DNA of 64,000 nucleotides from UBA7446 sp024639165 (GTDB lineage: Bacteria > Bacteroidota > Bacteroidia > Flavobacteriales > Flavobacteriaceae): positions 124,001 through 188,000 of the forward strand of contig JAHEIX010000002.1 in assembly GCA_024639165.1 (NCBI GenBank), read 5' to 3'. Made by a program: the position numbers and the translations under genes. Positions 1-9,075 of this stretch are shown here, in pieces (the first letter of the stretch is position 1; each line of letters begins with the position of its first letter). The notes beneath the pieces were generated by a model. The model searched no databases, was not told the DNA's origin, and was given only the letters and a program-made list of their open reading frames with translations.

Positions 1-2
1 TA

Positions 3-563
3 ACCGAAATTGCCGCCACCCTTGCTTTTTCTGCCTTGCAAAACAACGATAAAGTTGGGCTGCTGATGTTTTCAGATGATGTGGAGTTGTTTATTGCCCC
101 TAAAAAAGGGAAATCACATGTATTGCGTATCATTCGAGAGCTTTTGGAACAACAACCCAAAAGCACCAAAACAGACATTGCCGGTGCACTAGAGTTTATG
201 AGTCGCATTCTAAAAAAACGGGCCATTGTATTTGTGCTATCGGATTTTTTAGACAACGAGTATTCAAAATCGGTGCAGTTGGCCGCCAGAAAGCACGACC
301 TCACGGGAGTTCGCCTTTATGATCCCATTGAAGCCAAACTTCCAAAAGCAGGACTATTGCTTGTCCGTGATGCAGAAACAGCTGCACATAAATGGGTGAA
401 TAGTTCATCAAAAGCGGTACGCACGGCCTACGCACTTTCACATCGAAAAACCGCAGATTATTTCAGCACACAATTTACTCGATATGGCGCAGGGGCACTT
501 TCATGTGCTACCAATGAAAGCTATGTCAAAAAATTATTAACCTATTTCAAAGGCCGTGGATAG
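3..563 (+). CDS. DUF58 domain protein, C-terminal part (cut by window start)
   Basis: The open frame runs in from the left edge, so only the last 186 residues are seen and the start is outside the window. The visible part matches the von Willebrand A-like C-terminal half of DUF58 proteins, with the segments VGLLMFSDDVELFIAP and IVFVLSDFLDNEY. In Bacteroidota DUF58 genes sit between a moxR ATPase gene and the bat genes. Here the stop codon overlaps the next start by 8 nt (GTGGATAG) and batA/batB follow, which fits that arrangement. The role is inferred from the family: a cytoplasmic partner of the MoxR/Bat envelope system. The family is confident; the biochemical role is not established. Confidence 0.85.
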   Translation, partial: TEIAATLAFSALQNNDKVGLLMFSDDVELFIAPKKGKSHVLRIIRELLEQQPKSTKTDIAGALEFMSRILKKRAIVFVLSDFLDNEYSKSVQLAARKHDLTGVRLYDPIEAKLPKAGLLLVRDAETAAHKWVNSSSKAVRTAYALSHRKTADYFSTQFTRYGAGALSCATNESYVKKLLTYFKGRG

Positions 564-2139
564 AGGGATACGCTTTTTGCTTTTGATCGTGTCGTTTTGG
601 GGTGTGGCCCAAACGCAAGTAAGTCTTACGGCCGATACGCTCGAGGTGCGCTTGGCAGAGCAAATAAACCTCGACTTAGTTGTCTCCACAGACAAACAAG
701 CAAGCATACAATTTCCGCCCCTAAAGGCATTTGCTCCTTTTGAGGTTATTGACAGCACCGCTGTGGACACCACAGTTGTAGCAAATACAGTTACCTATAC
801 CAAAACCTATGCGGTTATCCAGTTTGATTCTGGGCAGTTTACCCTACCTCAGCAAATTGTGGTTGTTGACGGTGAGGTGTTTTCAACGGATTCCCTGTTG
901 GTAAGGGTTAACGATGTGGCAGTAGATACCTTGGAACAGCCTCTTTATCCCATTAAGACCATTTTGCCTATAGCCAAAAACACCACAGGTTGGTGGAAAC
1001 CCTACAGCTATGGTTTTTTAATTTTGATTGCCCTTGTGCTACTCTATTTTCTTGTTATAAAAACCCAAAAACGCATACGTGCCAAGCGCGAAAAAATGCC
1101 TCCCTTTGAGCGGGCACTACAAGCCTTACAAGCTCTAGAATCCAAACAGCTAGACAAGCAAGAGGCCTATAAAGATTACTATTCTGAAATGACCGACATT
1201 GTCCGGAATTATTTAGAGGATGAGACCAATATTGATGCCCTAGAAAGTACTTCTGAAGAACTTTTGACAAAGTTGGAGCTGTTGCGAGATACGGGTAATC
1301 TCGAACTGACAAATACAACAATTGATCAATTAAAAGAAGTATTGTCAACGGCCGACCTTGTTAAGTTTGCACGCGCCCTTCCAGAAGAGTATTTGGCACG
1401 ATTGGACCGCGAAAAAATCGAATTGGTTGTCAAGGACACCAAAGCGGCGTTGCCCGAACCAACAGAAGAAGAACGTTTGCAAAATGAGGCCTATGCACGC
1501 ATGCGTCGCAAGCAACAACAGCTACAGCGAATTAAAATAGCAGGCGTTTCATTATTAGGAGTATTAGCCATTGCCGCTGGGGTTATGATTTACAATTACG
1601 GTGCCGTCCAAGCCAAGGACCGTGTGTTTGGACATCCAACACTAAAGTGGTTGCAACAAGAATGGGTTTCGAGCACCTATGGGATCTCAGCTATGGCACT
1701 CAAATCTCCCGATGTCTTGAGCAGGAAGACCACTCAAAACCGTCTTAATCAACAGTTTGTATTGGGTTCTTTAGAAGACGCTTTTATGATAGTGTTACAT
1801 ATGGAGCACTCCACAGCAGAAGAAGAACAAACCATCGACTTACAACAGAAGGTAGATAAGGTGATAGGTACATTTGACAGCATGGGGGCGACCAATATTT
1901 TTCAAAAGCAGAACGACTATAAAACCACCTCAGGAATTGAGGGGATTGTGGCTTCTGGCTCTTTTGATTGGACCAAAGCAAATAAAGACACACAGCGGAA
2001 AACCTATGAGGTGTATCACTTTACTGAAAACAAAGGCTTTCAGCAGCTTCAGTTGGTTTACGATCGAAACGATCGCTATGCCAAAGAACTGATCACCCGA
2101 ATGCTAAGCAGTATTGAATTTAAAATGGAAAAACCATGA
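556..2139 (+). CDS. Two-TM membrane protein of the Bat aerotolerance operon
   Basis: The 527-residue protein begins at GTG 556, overlapping the end of the DUF58 gene by 8 nt. It has an N-terminal signal sequence (about 1-20) and an extracytoplasmic beta-rich region (20-145) resembling the N-terminal part of BatD-type proteins. A membrane segment follows at about 151-168, then a charged helical cytoplasmic stretch (170-325), a second membrane segment (about 327-349) and a C-terminal domain of about 175 residues that I do not recognise. The stop overlaps batA by 4 nt (ATGA), so it is almost certainly translated with the bat genes. The position between DUF58 and batA suggests a scaffold or partner of the Bat complex; no enzymatic motif is visible. 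Confidence 0.8.
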   Translation: MDRGIRFLLLIVSFWGVAQTQVSLTADTLEVRLAEQINLDLVVSTDKQASIQFPPLKAFAPFEVIDSTAVDTTVVANTVTYTKTYAVIQFDSGQFTLPQQIVVVDGEVFSTDSLLVRVNDVAVDTLEQPLYPIKTILPIAKNTTGWWKPYSYGFLILIALVLLYFLVIKTQKRIRAKREKMPPFERALQALQALESKQLDKQEAYKDYYSEMTDIVRNYLEDETNIDALESTSEELLTKLELLRDTGNLELTNTTIDQLKEVLSTADLVKFARALPEEYLARLDREKIELVVKDTKAALPEPTEEERLQNEAYARMRRKQQQLQRIKIAGVSLLGVLAIAAGVMIYNYGAVQAKDRVFGHPTLKWLQQEWVSSTYGISAMALKSPDVLSRKTTQNRLNQQFVLGSLEDAFMIVLHMEHSTAEEEQTIDLQQKVDKVIGTFDSMGATNIFQKQNDYKTTSGIEGIVASGSFDWTKANKDTQRKTYEVYHFTENKGFQQLQLVYDRNDRYAKELITRMLSSIEFKMEKP

Positions 2140-3137
2140 TGGATTACACCTTTGCTCATCCTGATTTTTTCTGGGGTCTGTTGTTGATACCCATACTGTT
2201 GGCATGGCATATTTTTTCACGGAAAAGACAAGTAGCACATTTACTAAGTTCTAGCCTTGATGCTTTTTCTAAGTCGGGTAGTTTAGCCAAATGGCGCCCC
2301 GTATTGTTGGCGTTGCGCTTGTTGGCCATAGCCCTAATAATAACCGCATTGGCGCGCCCCCAAACACAAGATGTCAGTACCCAAACCAAAACAAACAAAG
2401 GGATTGATATTGTTATTGCTATAGACGTTTCCTCCAGTATGTTGGCACGAGACCTAAAGCCCAACCGATTGGCAGCCCTTAAAAAGGTGGCAGCAGACTT
2501 TATTGCCAAAAGAGAAACAGACCGTATTGGTCTGGTGGTATATGCAGGTGAAAGCTATACCAAAACACCTATTACATCAGATAAGGCCTTGGTAATTGAT
2601 GTACTCAACAAGGTCAGCTATGATGGCGTGATTAATGACGGAACGGCCATTGGTATGGGACTAGCAACAGCAGTAAATCGTTTACGGGACAGTAAAGCCA
2701 AGAGTAAGGTGATTATTCTGCTCACAGACGGAGTAAACAATACCGGTTTTGTTGATCCAAAGACAGCTGCGGGTCTTGCAAGCACTTATGGCATCAAAAC
2801 CTATACCATAGGATTGGGCAGTAACGGAAGCGCACCTGCTCCTGTTGCCCTGCGCCAAGACGGCACTTTTGTGTATCAATTACGAAAGGTTGAAATTGAT
2901 GAAGAATTACTGAAGTCTATTGCTGCAGAAACAGGAGGCAGCTACTACCGTGCAACAGACAACAAAAAATTAGCGGCTATTTACAAAGAGATAGATAAGT
3001 TAGAACGCTCAGATATCGAAGAAATTCGTTACACCAAGTATCACGAAAAGTTTAGGTGGTTTGTCTTTGCCGCAATGGGGGCATTATTTTTGGAATGGCT
3101 TTTGCGCCTTACGCTTTTTAAATCAGCACTGGCATGA
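2136..3137 (+). CDS. batA: BatA, von Willebrand A membrane protein
   Basis: The 333-residue protein has two N-terminal membrane segments (about 10-28 and 55-73), a VWA domain and a C-terminal membrane helix (about 306-328). The metal-ion-dependent adhesion site is intact: D97-V-S99-S-S101 in IAIDVSSSML, with a later LLTDGVNN Asp. BatA and BatB are paralogous VWA proteins thought to form an envelope complex supporting oxidative-stress or oxygen tolerance in Bacteroides and Leptospira; the exact molecular job is unsettled. The start overlaps the previous stop (ATGA) and its own stop overlaps batB the same way, indicating translational coupling. Confidence 0.93.
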   Translation: MMDYTFAHPDFFWGLLLIPILLAWHIFSRKRQVAHLLSSSLDAFSKSGSLAKWRPVLLALRLLAIALIITALARPQTQDVSTQTKTNKGIDIVIAIDVSSSMLARDLKPNRLAALKKVAADFIAKRETDRIGLVVYAGESYTKTPITSDKALVIDVLNKVSYDGVINDGTAIGMGLATAVNRLRDSKAKSKVIILLTDGVNNTGFVDPKTAAGLASTYGIKTYTIGLGSNGSAPAPVALRQDGTFVYQLRKVEIDEELLKSIAAETGGSYYRATDNKKLAAIYKEIDKLERSDIEEIRYTKYHEKFRWFVFAAMGALFLEWLLRLTLFKSALA

Positions 3138-4165
3138 TACAATACGAACAGACACAGTATTTTTATTTGCTACTGCTCATACCATTGATGGTATTGGGCT
3201 ATGTGCTTTTTAGCCTATGGAAAAAGCGGGTTTTGCAATCGTTGGCGTCTGCAAAAATGATGGATCATATCGCGCCAGAACGCTCTTCAATTAAAGGCTG
3301 GCTAAAGCAAATTTTGTTTTGGTTGGGTTGGGCTTTTATATGTTTGGGATTGGTCAATCCACAAATTGGTACTGAGCTTGAAACTGTTAAAAGAGAAGGC
3401 GTAGATTTGGTATTTGCTATTGATGTGTCCAAGAGTATGCTGGCAGAAGACATTGCACCAAACAGATTGGAAAAGGCAAAGCGCCTTGCAGGCGAACTGA
3501 TCAATCAATTGGTTAGCGACCGCGTAGGCATTATTGCATATGCCTCATCGGCCATTCCGCATTTGCCCATTACAACAGACTATGCCGCAGCCCGATTGTT
3601 CTTGGCTTCATTAGACACCAATATGATTTCCTCTCAAGGAACGGCCATTTCGGCTGCCATGCGCTTGGCAGAAACCTATTTTGACGATGAGAACCAAACC
3701 AATCGGGTAGTGTGTATCCTCTCTGATGGAGAAGATCATGGCGATGATGCCTTAGCAGCAGCATCACGCGCTTCCCAACTGGGAATTACCTTTTTTACAG
3801 TGGTTGTTGGGACTGAAAAAGGAACGGTTATTCCCATTACTAAAGGGAATTCCACTTCTTATAAGAAAGATGATAAGGGAGAGGTGGTTATCACAAAAAG
3901 TGACTTTGAACAGATGGAGTCCGTAGCAAAAACAACCGATGGTTTGTTTTTGGAGGGCAGCAACACCGAGGAAGTCGTAACATCCATTATAGATCGCCTA
4001 AAGGAAATGGACAAACAAGAGTTTGAAGCCAAACAATTTGCTAAATTTAAGGACCAGTTTCAATGGTTTATAGGTATTGGTTTGATTTTGATTGTCCTTG
4101 ACTTATTTTTATTCTATCGCAAAACCCAGTGGGTTAAAAAACTAAATTTGTTCCAAGATGCTTAG
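3134..4165 (+). CDS. batB: BatB, von Willebrand A membrane protein
   Basis: The 343-residue paralogue of BatA has the same layout: N-terminal membrane segments (about 9-28 and 58-75), a VWA domain with an intact MIDAS (D97-V-S99-K-S101 in FAIDVSKSML) and a C-terminal membrane helix (about 310-330). MIDAS residues fall at the same numbers as in BatA, consistent with an old tandem duplication. It overlaps batA by 4 nt and batC by 8 nt (ATGCTTAG at 4158-4165). By family knowledge it works with BatA in the aerotolerance complex. Confidence 0.93.
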   Translation: MIQYEQTQYFYLLLLIPLMVLGYVLFSLWKKRVLQSLASAKMMDHIAPERSSIKGWLKQILFWLGWAFICLGLVNPQIGTELETVKREGVDLVFAIDVSKSMLAEDIAPNRLEKAKRLAGELINQLVSDRVGIIAYASSAIPHLPITTDYAAARLFLASLDTNMISSQGTAISAAMRLAETYFDDENQTNRVVCILSDGEDHGDDALAAASRASQLGITFFTVVVGTEKGTVIPITKGNSTSYKKDDKGEVVITKSDFEQMESVAKTTDGLFLEGSNTEEVVTSIIDRLKEMDKQEFEAKQFAKFKDQFQWFIGIGLILIVLDLFLFYRKTQWVKKLNLFQDA

Positions 4166-4973
4166 GTTATTGCTCCCCATAATGCTGTTCCCATTTGTTG
4201 CCTTAGGACAAGAGCCTACCCTTGTTCAAAAAGCAGATAATTATATATATGATGGAAATCAAGCTTTTGATACGTCAAACAATGTTGAGGCAGAAAAGAA
4301 TTACCGAAGGGCTACTGCAACAGGGCTCAAAAAAGATATTGCTCAGTACAATATGGGAACCACCCTACAACAAGACAATTATGTAGTGGAGGCCCTATCT
4401 GTTTATGCGGATGCTGTTGAGATTACCAAAGAACGACCCAGCAAACACCGCAACTTTCATAACATAGGTAATGCGCTGATGCAACTCAAAGATTATAAAG
4501 GTGCTGTGGAGGCCTATAAAAACGCCTTACGCAATAACCCCAACGATGACGAGACACGTTATAATTATGTCCTAGCTAAAAAAATGCTGGAAGACGAAGA
4601 AAACAAAGACGACCAAAAGGACGACCAAGACAATAAGGACGATCAAGACAACAAGGACGATCAGGACAACAAAGACCAAGACGAAAAAGGGGATAAGGAC
4701 AAAGATCAAGAAGGAGATAATGAACAGGATAAAAAAGAGGATTCTGAGGATAAGGGGGAAAATGAAAAAGACAATAAAAAGGACGACCCAAAAGATCAAG
4801 ACGGTGACAAGGAAAAAGACCAACAGCAACCCCAAAGTAATCCTACACAATTATCACCCCAACAGGTAAAGAACCTACTTGAGGCCATGAGTAACGAGGA
4901 GAAAAAAGTACAAGATAAAGTCAATGCCCAAAAGGCAAAGCCGGCGGGTGTAAAAAGTAAAAAAGATTGGTAA
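4158..4973 (+). CDS. batC: BatC, TPR protein with long acidic tail
   Basis: The 271-residue protein has an N-terminal hydrophobic export signal (about 1-17) and tetratricopeptide repeats over about 30-145, including NIGNALMQLKDYKGAVEAY. A very charged Asp/Lys/Gln/Asn low-complexity region follows at about 147-235, then a short C-terminal segment. The acidic region contains a perfect-register hexapeptide repeat (D-D-Q-D-N-K) encoded by 18-bp DNA repeats. BatC is the TPR member of the Bat operon, probably a periplasmic interaction scaffold. Its last codons overlap batB's stop upstream; its TAA shares one base with batD's ATG downstream (TAATG). Confidence 0.88.
   Translation: MLRLLLPIMLFPFVALGQEPTLVQKADNYIYDGNQAFDTSNNVEAEKNYRRATATGLKKDIAQYNMGTTLQQDNYVVEALSVYADAVEITKERPSKHRNFHNIGNALMQLKDYKGAVEAYKNALRNNPNDDETRYNYVLAKKMLEDEENKDDQKDDQDNKDDQDNKDDQDNKDQDEKGDKDKDQEGDNEQDKKEDSEDKGENEKDNKKDDPKDQDGDKEKDQQQPQSNPTQLSPQQVKNLLEAMSNEEKKVQDKVNAQKAKPAGVKSKKDW
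4620..4673 (+). repeat. Three 18-bp tandem repeats inside batC
   Basis: Three consecutive 18-bp units encode D-D-Q-D-N-K each, differing only at third codon positions (AAT/AAC, GAC/GAT, CAA/CAG, AAG/AAA). A partial unit precedes them at 4608. Copy number could vary between strains by slippage without breaking the frame. Confidence 0.85.
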
Positions 4974-6724
4974 TGAGACAGCTGTTTATTTGTTGTTTTA
5001 TAGCTATGGTGTTTTCGCCTGTTGCTTTTGCTCAGGTAGATTTTAAAGCCCAAATAAGCAAACGTGAACTTGGGATTAATGAGCGATTACGTATAGAGTT
5101 TACCATGAATAAGGAGGGTGATAATTTTAACCCCCCTTCTTTTGATGGATTTCGTATTGCGGCAGGCCCTAGTCAGTCGGTGAGTAATATTTACGTTAAC
5201 GGCAAGAGTTCTTTTTCTAAAACCTACACCTATTTACTAATCCCCCTCAAAAAGGGGAAAATAACCATTGGGCAGGCTACAATAGAAATAGACGGGAACA
5301 TCTACAAAACCGTCCCTGTTGACATTCAGGTTAAAGATGCTGTTGAGCTACCCAAAAACCCAAATGATCCGAATTATATAGCTTCTGAAAGCCTTCATTT
5401 GGTTGCTGTCTTATCCAAAAGCAAGGTATATATCAACGAACCGATAACGGTGATTTACAAACTTTACTTTGACAGTAAAGTAAGGCCGTCTGATGTCAAT
5501 CCAATTGATATGCCCGAATACAACGACTTTTGGTCGCAAGACATTCCTTCTAGACGGACCATTGAGCGGGAAATGTTCAAGGGCAAACTGTATAATTATG
5601 TGGCTTGGCAACAAACAGTCCTCTATCCACAACGTGCAGGCAAACTGCCCATAGCACCGCTTTCATTAGACGTGCAACTAGATGTTCCTACAAACCGCAG
5701 AGACTTTTTTGGGAACCAAGTTTACACTCAAGTTTCTCGTACCATTACAGCCGGCAAACGCACCCTAACGGTATTGCCATTTCCTGAAGCCGGTAAGCCA
5801 ACCAATTTTAATGGCGCCGTTGGCGACTTTAGCTTTGAAGTAAAAGCCTCTAAAGACGCACTGAATGCTTCAGAATCACTTCAAGCAACAGTAGAGGTGA
5901 AGGGTAAAGGGAACCTAAAGCTGTTTTCACTTCCAGAAATGGCAACTCCAAGCGCACTTGAGCGTTATGACCCCGAATACAGCGAACAAGTGAACACAAC
6001 ACTTTCGGGCATGCGCGGTTCCATAAAGAACACGTATACATTGGTACCACAATTTCAAGGGAAATACCCTATCCCCCCCATTGTATTCAGCTATTTTGAT
6101 CCCAAAGCAAAAACGTATAAGACGCTTGAATCAACCGAATTGATTATTGATGTTCTTGAGGGCCCAAAGGCAGCAACGCCTGTGGTCAACGCACCAAACG
6201 CAGGTACAGTAGCTGTGCCAAATGTTGCGGGTTCATTTCAGTTTATTGCACAGCAAACGTCCTTCAAGCCCATTCAGCAACCGCCTTTCTTTGGCAGTAC
6301 ATTGTTTTTTGTGTTGTTGACGCTGCCCGTCATACTACTTCTGTTGTATTTTATCATACGCAGTCAAACGCCCGACGCCACTGCAATTGCAAGACGGCAT
6401 AAGGCGCGTTTGGTGAAAAAGTTTTTAGGCAAGGCCAAAAAAAATATGTCTGAAGCAGCTGCTTTTTATGTTTCGCTTGAAGCCGCTCTTCATAATTATT
6501 TAAAGGCCAGACTACAGATTCAAACGGACGATTTTAGTAAAGAAAAAATGCAAACACTGCTTTCCGACAAAGGTGTTGAAAAGGATACCGTAGCCTTATT
6601 TATTCAAGTTTTGACCAATTGTGAGCTTGCACGATATGCACCCAGTTCTCGCAGCAGCATGGAGCAAGACTACGAAACAGCCGTAGCTGCCATAACCCAA
6701 ATGGACAAACAATTTAAGTCATGA
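4973..6724 (+). CDS. batD: BatD, oxygen-tolerance membrane protein
   Basis: The 583-residue protein starts at ATG 4973, whose A is the last base of batC's TAA; an upstream in-frame TTG is less likely. It has a signal peptide (about 1-20), several extracytoplasmic beta-sandwich domains typical of the BatD/oxygen tolerance family, a single membrane helix near residues 440-465 (FFVLLTLPVILLLLYFIIRS) and a helical cytoplasmic tail of about 110 residues. It belongs to the Bat system, probably contacting BatA/BatB in the periplasm. The stop overlaps batE by 4 nt (ATGA). Confidence 0.9.
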   Translation: MRQLFICCFIAMVFSPVAFAQVDFKAQISKRELGINERLRIEFTMNKEGDNFNPPSFDGFRIAAGPSQSVSNIYVNGKSSFSKTYTYLLIPLKKGKITIGQATIEIDGNIYKTVPVDIQVKDAVELPKNPNDPNYIASESLHLVAVLSKSKVYINEPITVIYKLYFDSKVRPSDVNPIDMPEYNDFWSQDIPSRRTIEREMFKGKLYNYVAWQQTVLYPQRAGKLPIAPLSLDVQLDVPTNRRDFFGNQVYTQVSRTITAGKRTLTVLPFPEAGKPTNFNGAVGDFSFEVKASKDALNASESLQATVEVKGKGNLKLFSLPEMATPSALERYDPEYSEQVNTTLSGMRGSIKNTYTLVPQFQGKYPIPPIVFSYFDPKAKTYKTLESTELIIDVLEGPKAATPVVNAPNAGTVAVPNVAGSFQFIAQQTSFKPIQQPPFFGSTLFFVLLTLPVILLLLYFIIRSQTPDATAIARRHKARLVKKFLGKAKKNMSEAAAFYVSLEAALHNYLKARLQIQTDDFSKEKMQTLLSDKGVEKDTVALFIQVLTNCELARYAPSSRSSMEQDYETAVAAITQMDKQFKS

Positions 6725-7485
6725 AAAACATCTTATTTTTCGCATTTTTTTCTTGCCTGACTTGTTTTGGGCAAGACCCAGAAGATCTTTTCAGAGAAGG
6801 GAATATCGCCTACAATAAAGGGGCTTATGACCGTGCCATTGTCTATTATGATTCCGTGAGTTCTTTGGGCGTACATTCACCAGAATTGTACTTTAACCTA
6901 GGCAATGCGTACTACAAAAAAAACGCAATAGCTTCCAGCATATTGAATTATGAAAAAGCCCTGTTGTTAGATGCAGGCAACGAACAGTTGATCAACAACT
7001 TGGCGTATGCGCAAAACATGACACTCGACAGGTTCACGTCCTTGCCAGAAAGCGAGTTAAAAAAGACAACTGACGAGGTGGTGTTTCTCACTTCTGTTCG
7101 GGGTTGGAGTATTGTGCTTATCCTTACGTTTTGGGTAAGTGCACTTTTATTCTTTTTGTTTATCAGATCAAACAGCAGCATCCGAAAAAGGGTTTTTTTC
7201 ACGGGTTTTGTTAGTTCCCTTCTGCTATCCATTTTGACTGTGGTGATTATATTGCAGCAAAAAAGCACACTACGCAATACCAATCCCGCTATTGTTTTTG
7301 TACAATCGGAGTCCTTTCGCGCAGAGCCCAATATGCGATCAGAAGTATTGCTCACCATTCACGAGGGGGCGAAGGTTTTTATTTTGGAAAGTGTAGAGGA
7401 TTGGATTAAAATCAGGCTTCAAAATGGCTCCATAGGTTGGATTCCAAGAAGCAGTGTTCAGCTCATCAGCTTTGCTGAAGAATAG
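6721..7485 (+). CDS. batE: BatE, TPR plus SH3-like protein
   Basis: The 254-residue protein has a signal sequence (about 1-18), TPR repeats (about 20-100, FNLGNAYYKKNAIASSILNYEKAL), two membrane helices (about 125-147 and 157-178) and a C-terminal bacterial SH3-like domain (about 190-250) ending in IGWIPRSSVQLI. This order is characteristic of the last gene of Bacteroidota bat operons. Its 3' end runs 20 bp into the convergent cvpA-like gene, so there is no room for an independent terminator. Confidence 0.88.
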   Translation: MKNILFFAFFSCLTCFGQDPEDLFREGNIAYNKGAYDRAIVYYDSVSSLGVHSPELYFNLGNAYYKKNAIASSILNYEKALLLDAGNEQLINNLAYAQNMTLDRFTSLPESELKKTTDEVVFLTSVRGWSIVLILTFWVSALLFFLFIRSNSSIRKRVFFTGFVSSLLLSILTVVIILQQKSTLRNTNPAIVFVQSESFRAEPNMRSEVLLTIHEGAKVFILESVEDWIKIRLQNGSIGWIPRSSVQLISFAEE

Positions 7486-7990
7486 GCGGGATATTATCTA
7501 TGGGATTTTCTTCCGTATTGATTTTTTCAAACAGGTAAGCACCCAACTCTTCTAAGGGCTGGAAGACCAAAGAGTCTTCTTTTAGACTTTCGGGCAAAAA
7601 ACTAAAAAAAACATCAAGTTGCCCAACAATCCAAAGCAGCACACCGCAAATAACCAACCATTTACAAGCGCCAAAAAGCGCACCAAGCAACCGGTTTAAA
7701 AACCCCAGCAGTACCACTTTTGCTAACTTTGTCAGTAGCTTTCCTATCCAAGCTACACCAATCATAATGCCAATAAAAGTTAGTGCAAAGGCCAATAATG
7801 GCAGGTAATCCCACTCAATATAGTTGGCCAATAATGATGCAGTAAAGTTAGAAAAGTGCAAGGCTCCAAATACCCCTAAGACAAGCGCCAACAGAGAAGA
7901 AATTTCCACAAAGAAGCCTCTATAGGCGCCTCGGGCAAGGCCATATACAAGCAAACAAATAACAGCAAGGTCTATGTAGTTAAGTGCCAT
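7466..7990 (-). CDS. CvpA family membrane protein
   Basis: The 174-residue protein has four hydrophobic helices and opens with LNYIDLAVICLLVYGLARGAYRGF-type sequence, the CvpA signature. The family is named for colicin V production in E. coli, but its general role is unclear; links to envelope stability have been reported. The gene is single, divergent from pheS and convergent with batE. The start at 7990 lies 4 nt after a TACATTTG box, so its mRNA should be nearly leaderless. Confidence 0.85.
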   Translation of the reverse strand: MALNYIDLAVICLLVYGLARGAYRGFFVEISSLLALVLGVFGALHFSNFTASLLANYIEWDYLPLLAFALTFIGIMIGVAWIGKLLTKLAKVVLLGFLNRLLGALFGACKWLVICGVLLWIVGQLDVFFSFLPESLKEDSLVFQPLEELGAYLFEKINTEENPIDNIPPILQQS

Positions 7991-7994
7991 AACA

Positions 7995-8002
7995 CAAATG
8001 TA
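7995..8002 (-). promoter_or_regulatory. -7 box TACATTTG of the cvpA-like gene
   Basis: This is a perfect TAnnTTTG match on the minus strand. It ends 4 nt before the ATG at 7990. No convincing TTTG -33 element is seen at the usual distance. Confidence 0.6.
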
Positions 8003-8019
8003 CGTATAGATTTCTTCGG

Positions 8020-8053
8020 TTTGGTGGTACTATGCGCTTAATGTGTATTTTTG
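8020..8053 (+). promoter_or_regulatory. pheS promoter (TTTG, 22 nt, TATTTTTG)
   Basis: TTTG at 8020-8023 is followed after 22 nt by TATTTTTG at 8046-8053. The -7 box ends only 5 nt before the family-supported ATG at 8059, predicting transcription start at or beside the start codon. Confidence 0.6.
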
Positions 8054-8058
8054 TGCAC

Positions 8059-9075
8059 ATGATAGACAACATCAAGGCACATTTAAAAGACGTGGCTGCT
8101 TTCTCTGCTACAACTGCAGATGAGGTTGAACCATTTCGTATTGCCTATTTGGGCAAGAAAGGACACATCACCAAACTTTTTGCAGATTTCCGTCATGTTC
8201 CCAATGAAGAAAAGAAGGAGTACGGACAATTACTAAATCAACTTAAATCCGATGCGCTAACTAAAGTTAAGGCCTTGCAAACGGAATTAAGCGGCTCCCA
8301 CTCGAAAAGTTCTATGGATGACATCAGCCGTCCCGGTCAGCCGATTCCACTTGGCGCACGACACCCCATCAGCATCGTAAGAGAACGTGTAATTGACGTA
8401 TTTAGCCGTATTGGATACGGTCTTTCTTCTGGTCCCGAAGTGGAGGACGACTGGCATAACTTTACTGCCTTAAACTTACCAGAGCATCATCCTGCTCGCG
8501 ATATGCAAGACACCTTTTTTGTACAAACAGATCCCGACGTTATGTTACGCACACACACATCTTCAGTGCAAGTGCGACACATGGAGTCCAATCAACCACC
8601 AATACGGATTTTATCTCCTGGGCGCGTGTTTAGAAACGAAGCCATTTCTGCACGTTCACACTGTGTGTTTCATCAGATAGAAGGACTTTATATAGACAAA
8701 GAAGTTTCCTTTGCTGATCTGAAACAAACGCTGATGTATTTTACCAAAGCCATTTTTGGTACAGCAGAAATTCGATTGAGACCTTCCTATTTTCCTTTTA
8801 CAGAGCCGAGTGCCGAAGTCGACATTTATTGGGGTTTAGAAACCGAAGCAGATTATCGCATTACCAAAGGTACTGGATGGCTTGAAATTATGGGATGTGG
8901 TATGGTAGACCCTAATGTTTTGACAAATTGTGGCATTGATGCTGAGGAATACGCTGGTTTTGCTTTTGGAATGGGATTGGAACGAATGGCAATGCTCTTG
9001 TATCAAATTGAAGACATCAGAATGTTCTATGACAACGATCTGCGCTTCCTAAAGCAATTCACTCCCTTGAGCTAA
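8059..9075 (+). CDS. pheS: Phenylalanyl-tRNA synthetase alpha subunit
   Basis: The 338-residue protein charges tRNA-Phe as the catalytic alpha subunit of an alpha2-beta2 enzyme. The start at ATG 8059 (MIDNIKAHLK) gives the usual family length; an in-frame upstream ATG at 8032 precedes the promoter box. An N-terminal helical tRNA-binding region (about 1-85) precedes the class II core. Visible motifs are RVFRNEAISARSHCVFHQIEG (about 190-210) and the motif 3 region FAFGMGLERMAML near the C-terminus. pheT is not in the window. The stop overlaps the convergent gpsA stop in the tetranucleotide CTAA. Confidence 0.97.
   Translation: MIDNIKAHLKDVAAFSATTADEVEPFRIAYLGKKGHITKLFADFRHVPNEEKKEYGQLLNQLKSDALTKVKALQTELSGSHSKSSMDDISRPGQPIPLGARHPISIVRERVIDVFSRIGYGLSSGPEVEDDWHNFTALNLPEHHPARDMQDTFFVQTDPDVMLRTHTSSVQVRHMESNQPPIRILSPGRVFRNEAISARSHCVFHQIEGLYIDKEVSFADLKQTLMYFTKAIFGTAEIRLRPSYFPFTEPSAEVDIYWGLETEADYRITKGTGWLEIMGCGMVDPNVLTNCGIDAEEYAGFAFGMGLERMAMLLYQIEDIRMFYDNDLRFLKQFTPLS

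Noticed and set aside
4600..4825. Possible CRISPR or intergenic tandem repeat
   Set aside because: The repeats are in frame within batC, have no spacers and vary at third codon positions; they encode a low-complexity acidic tract.
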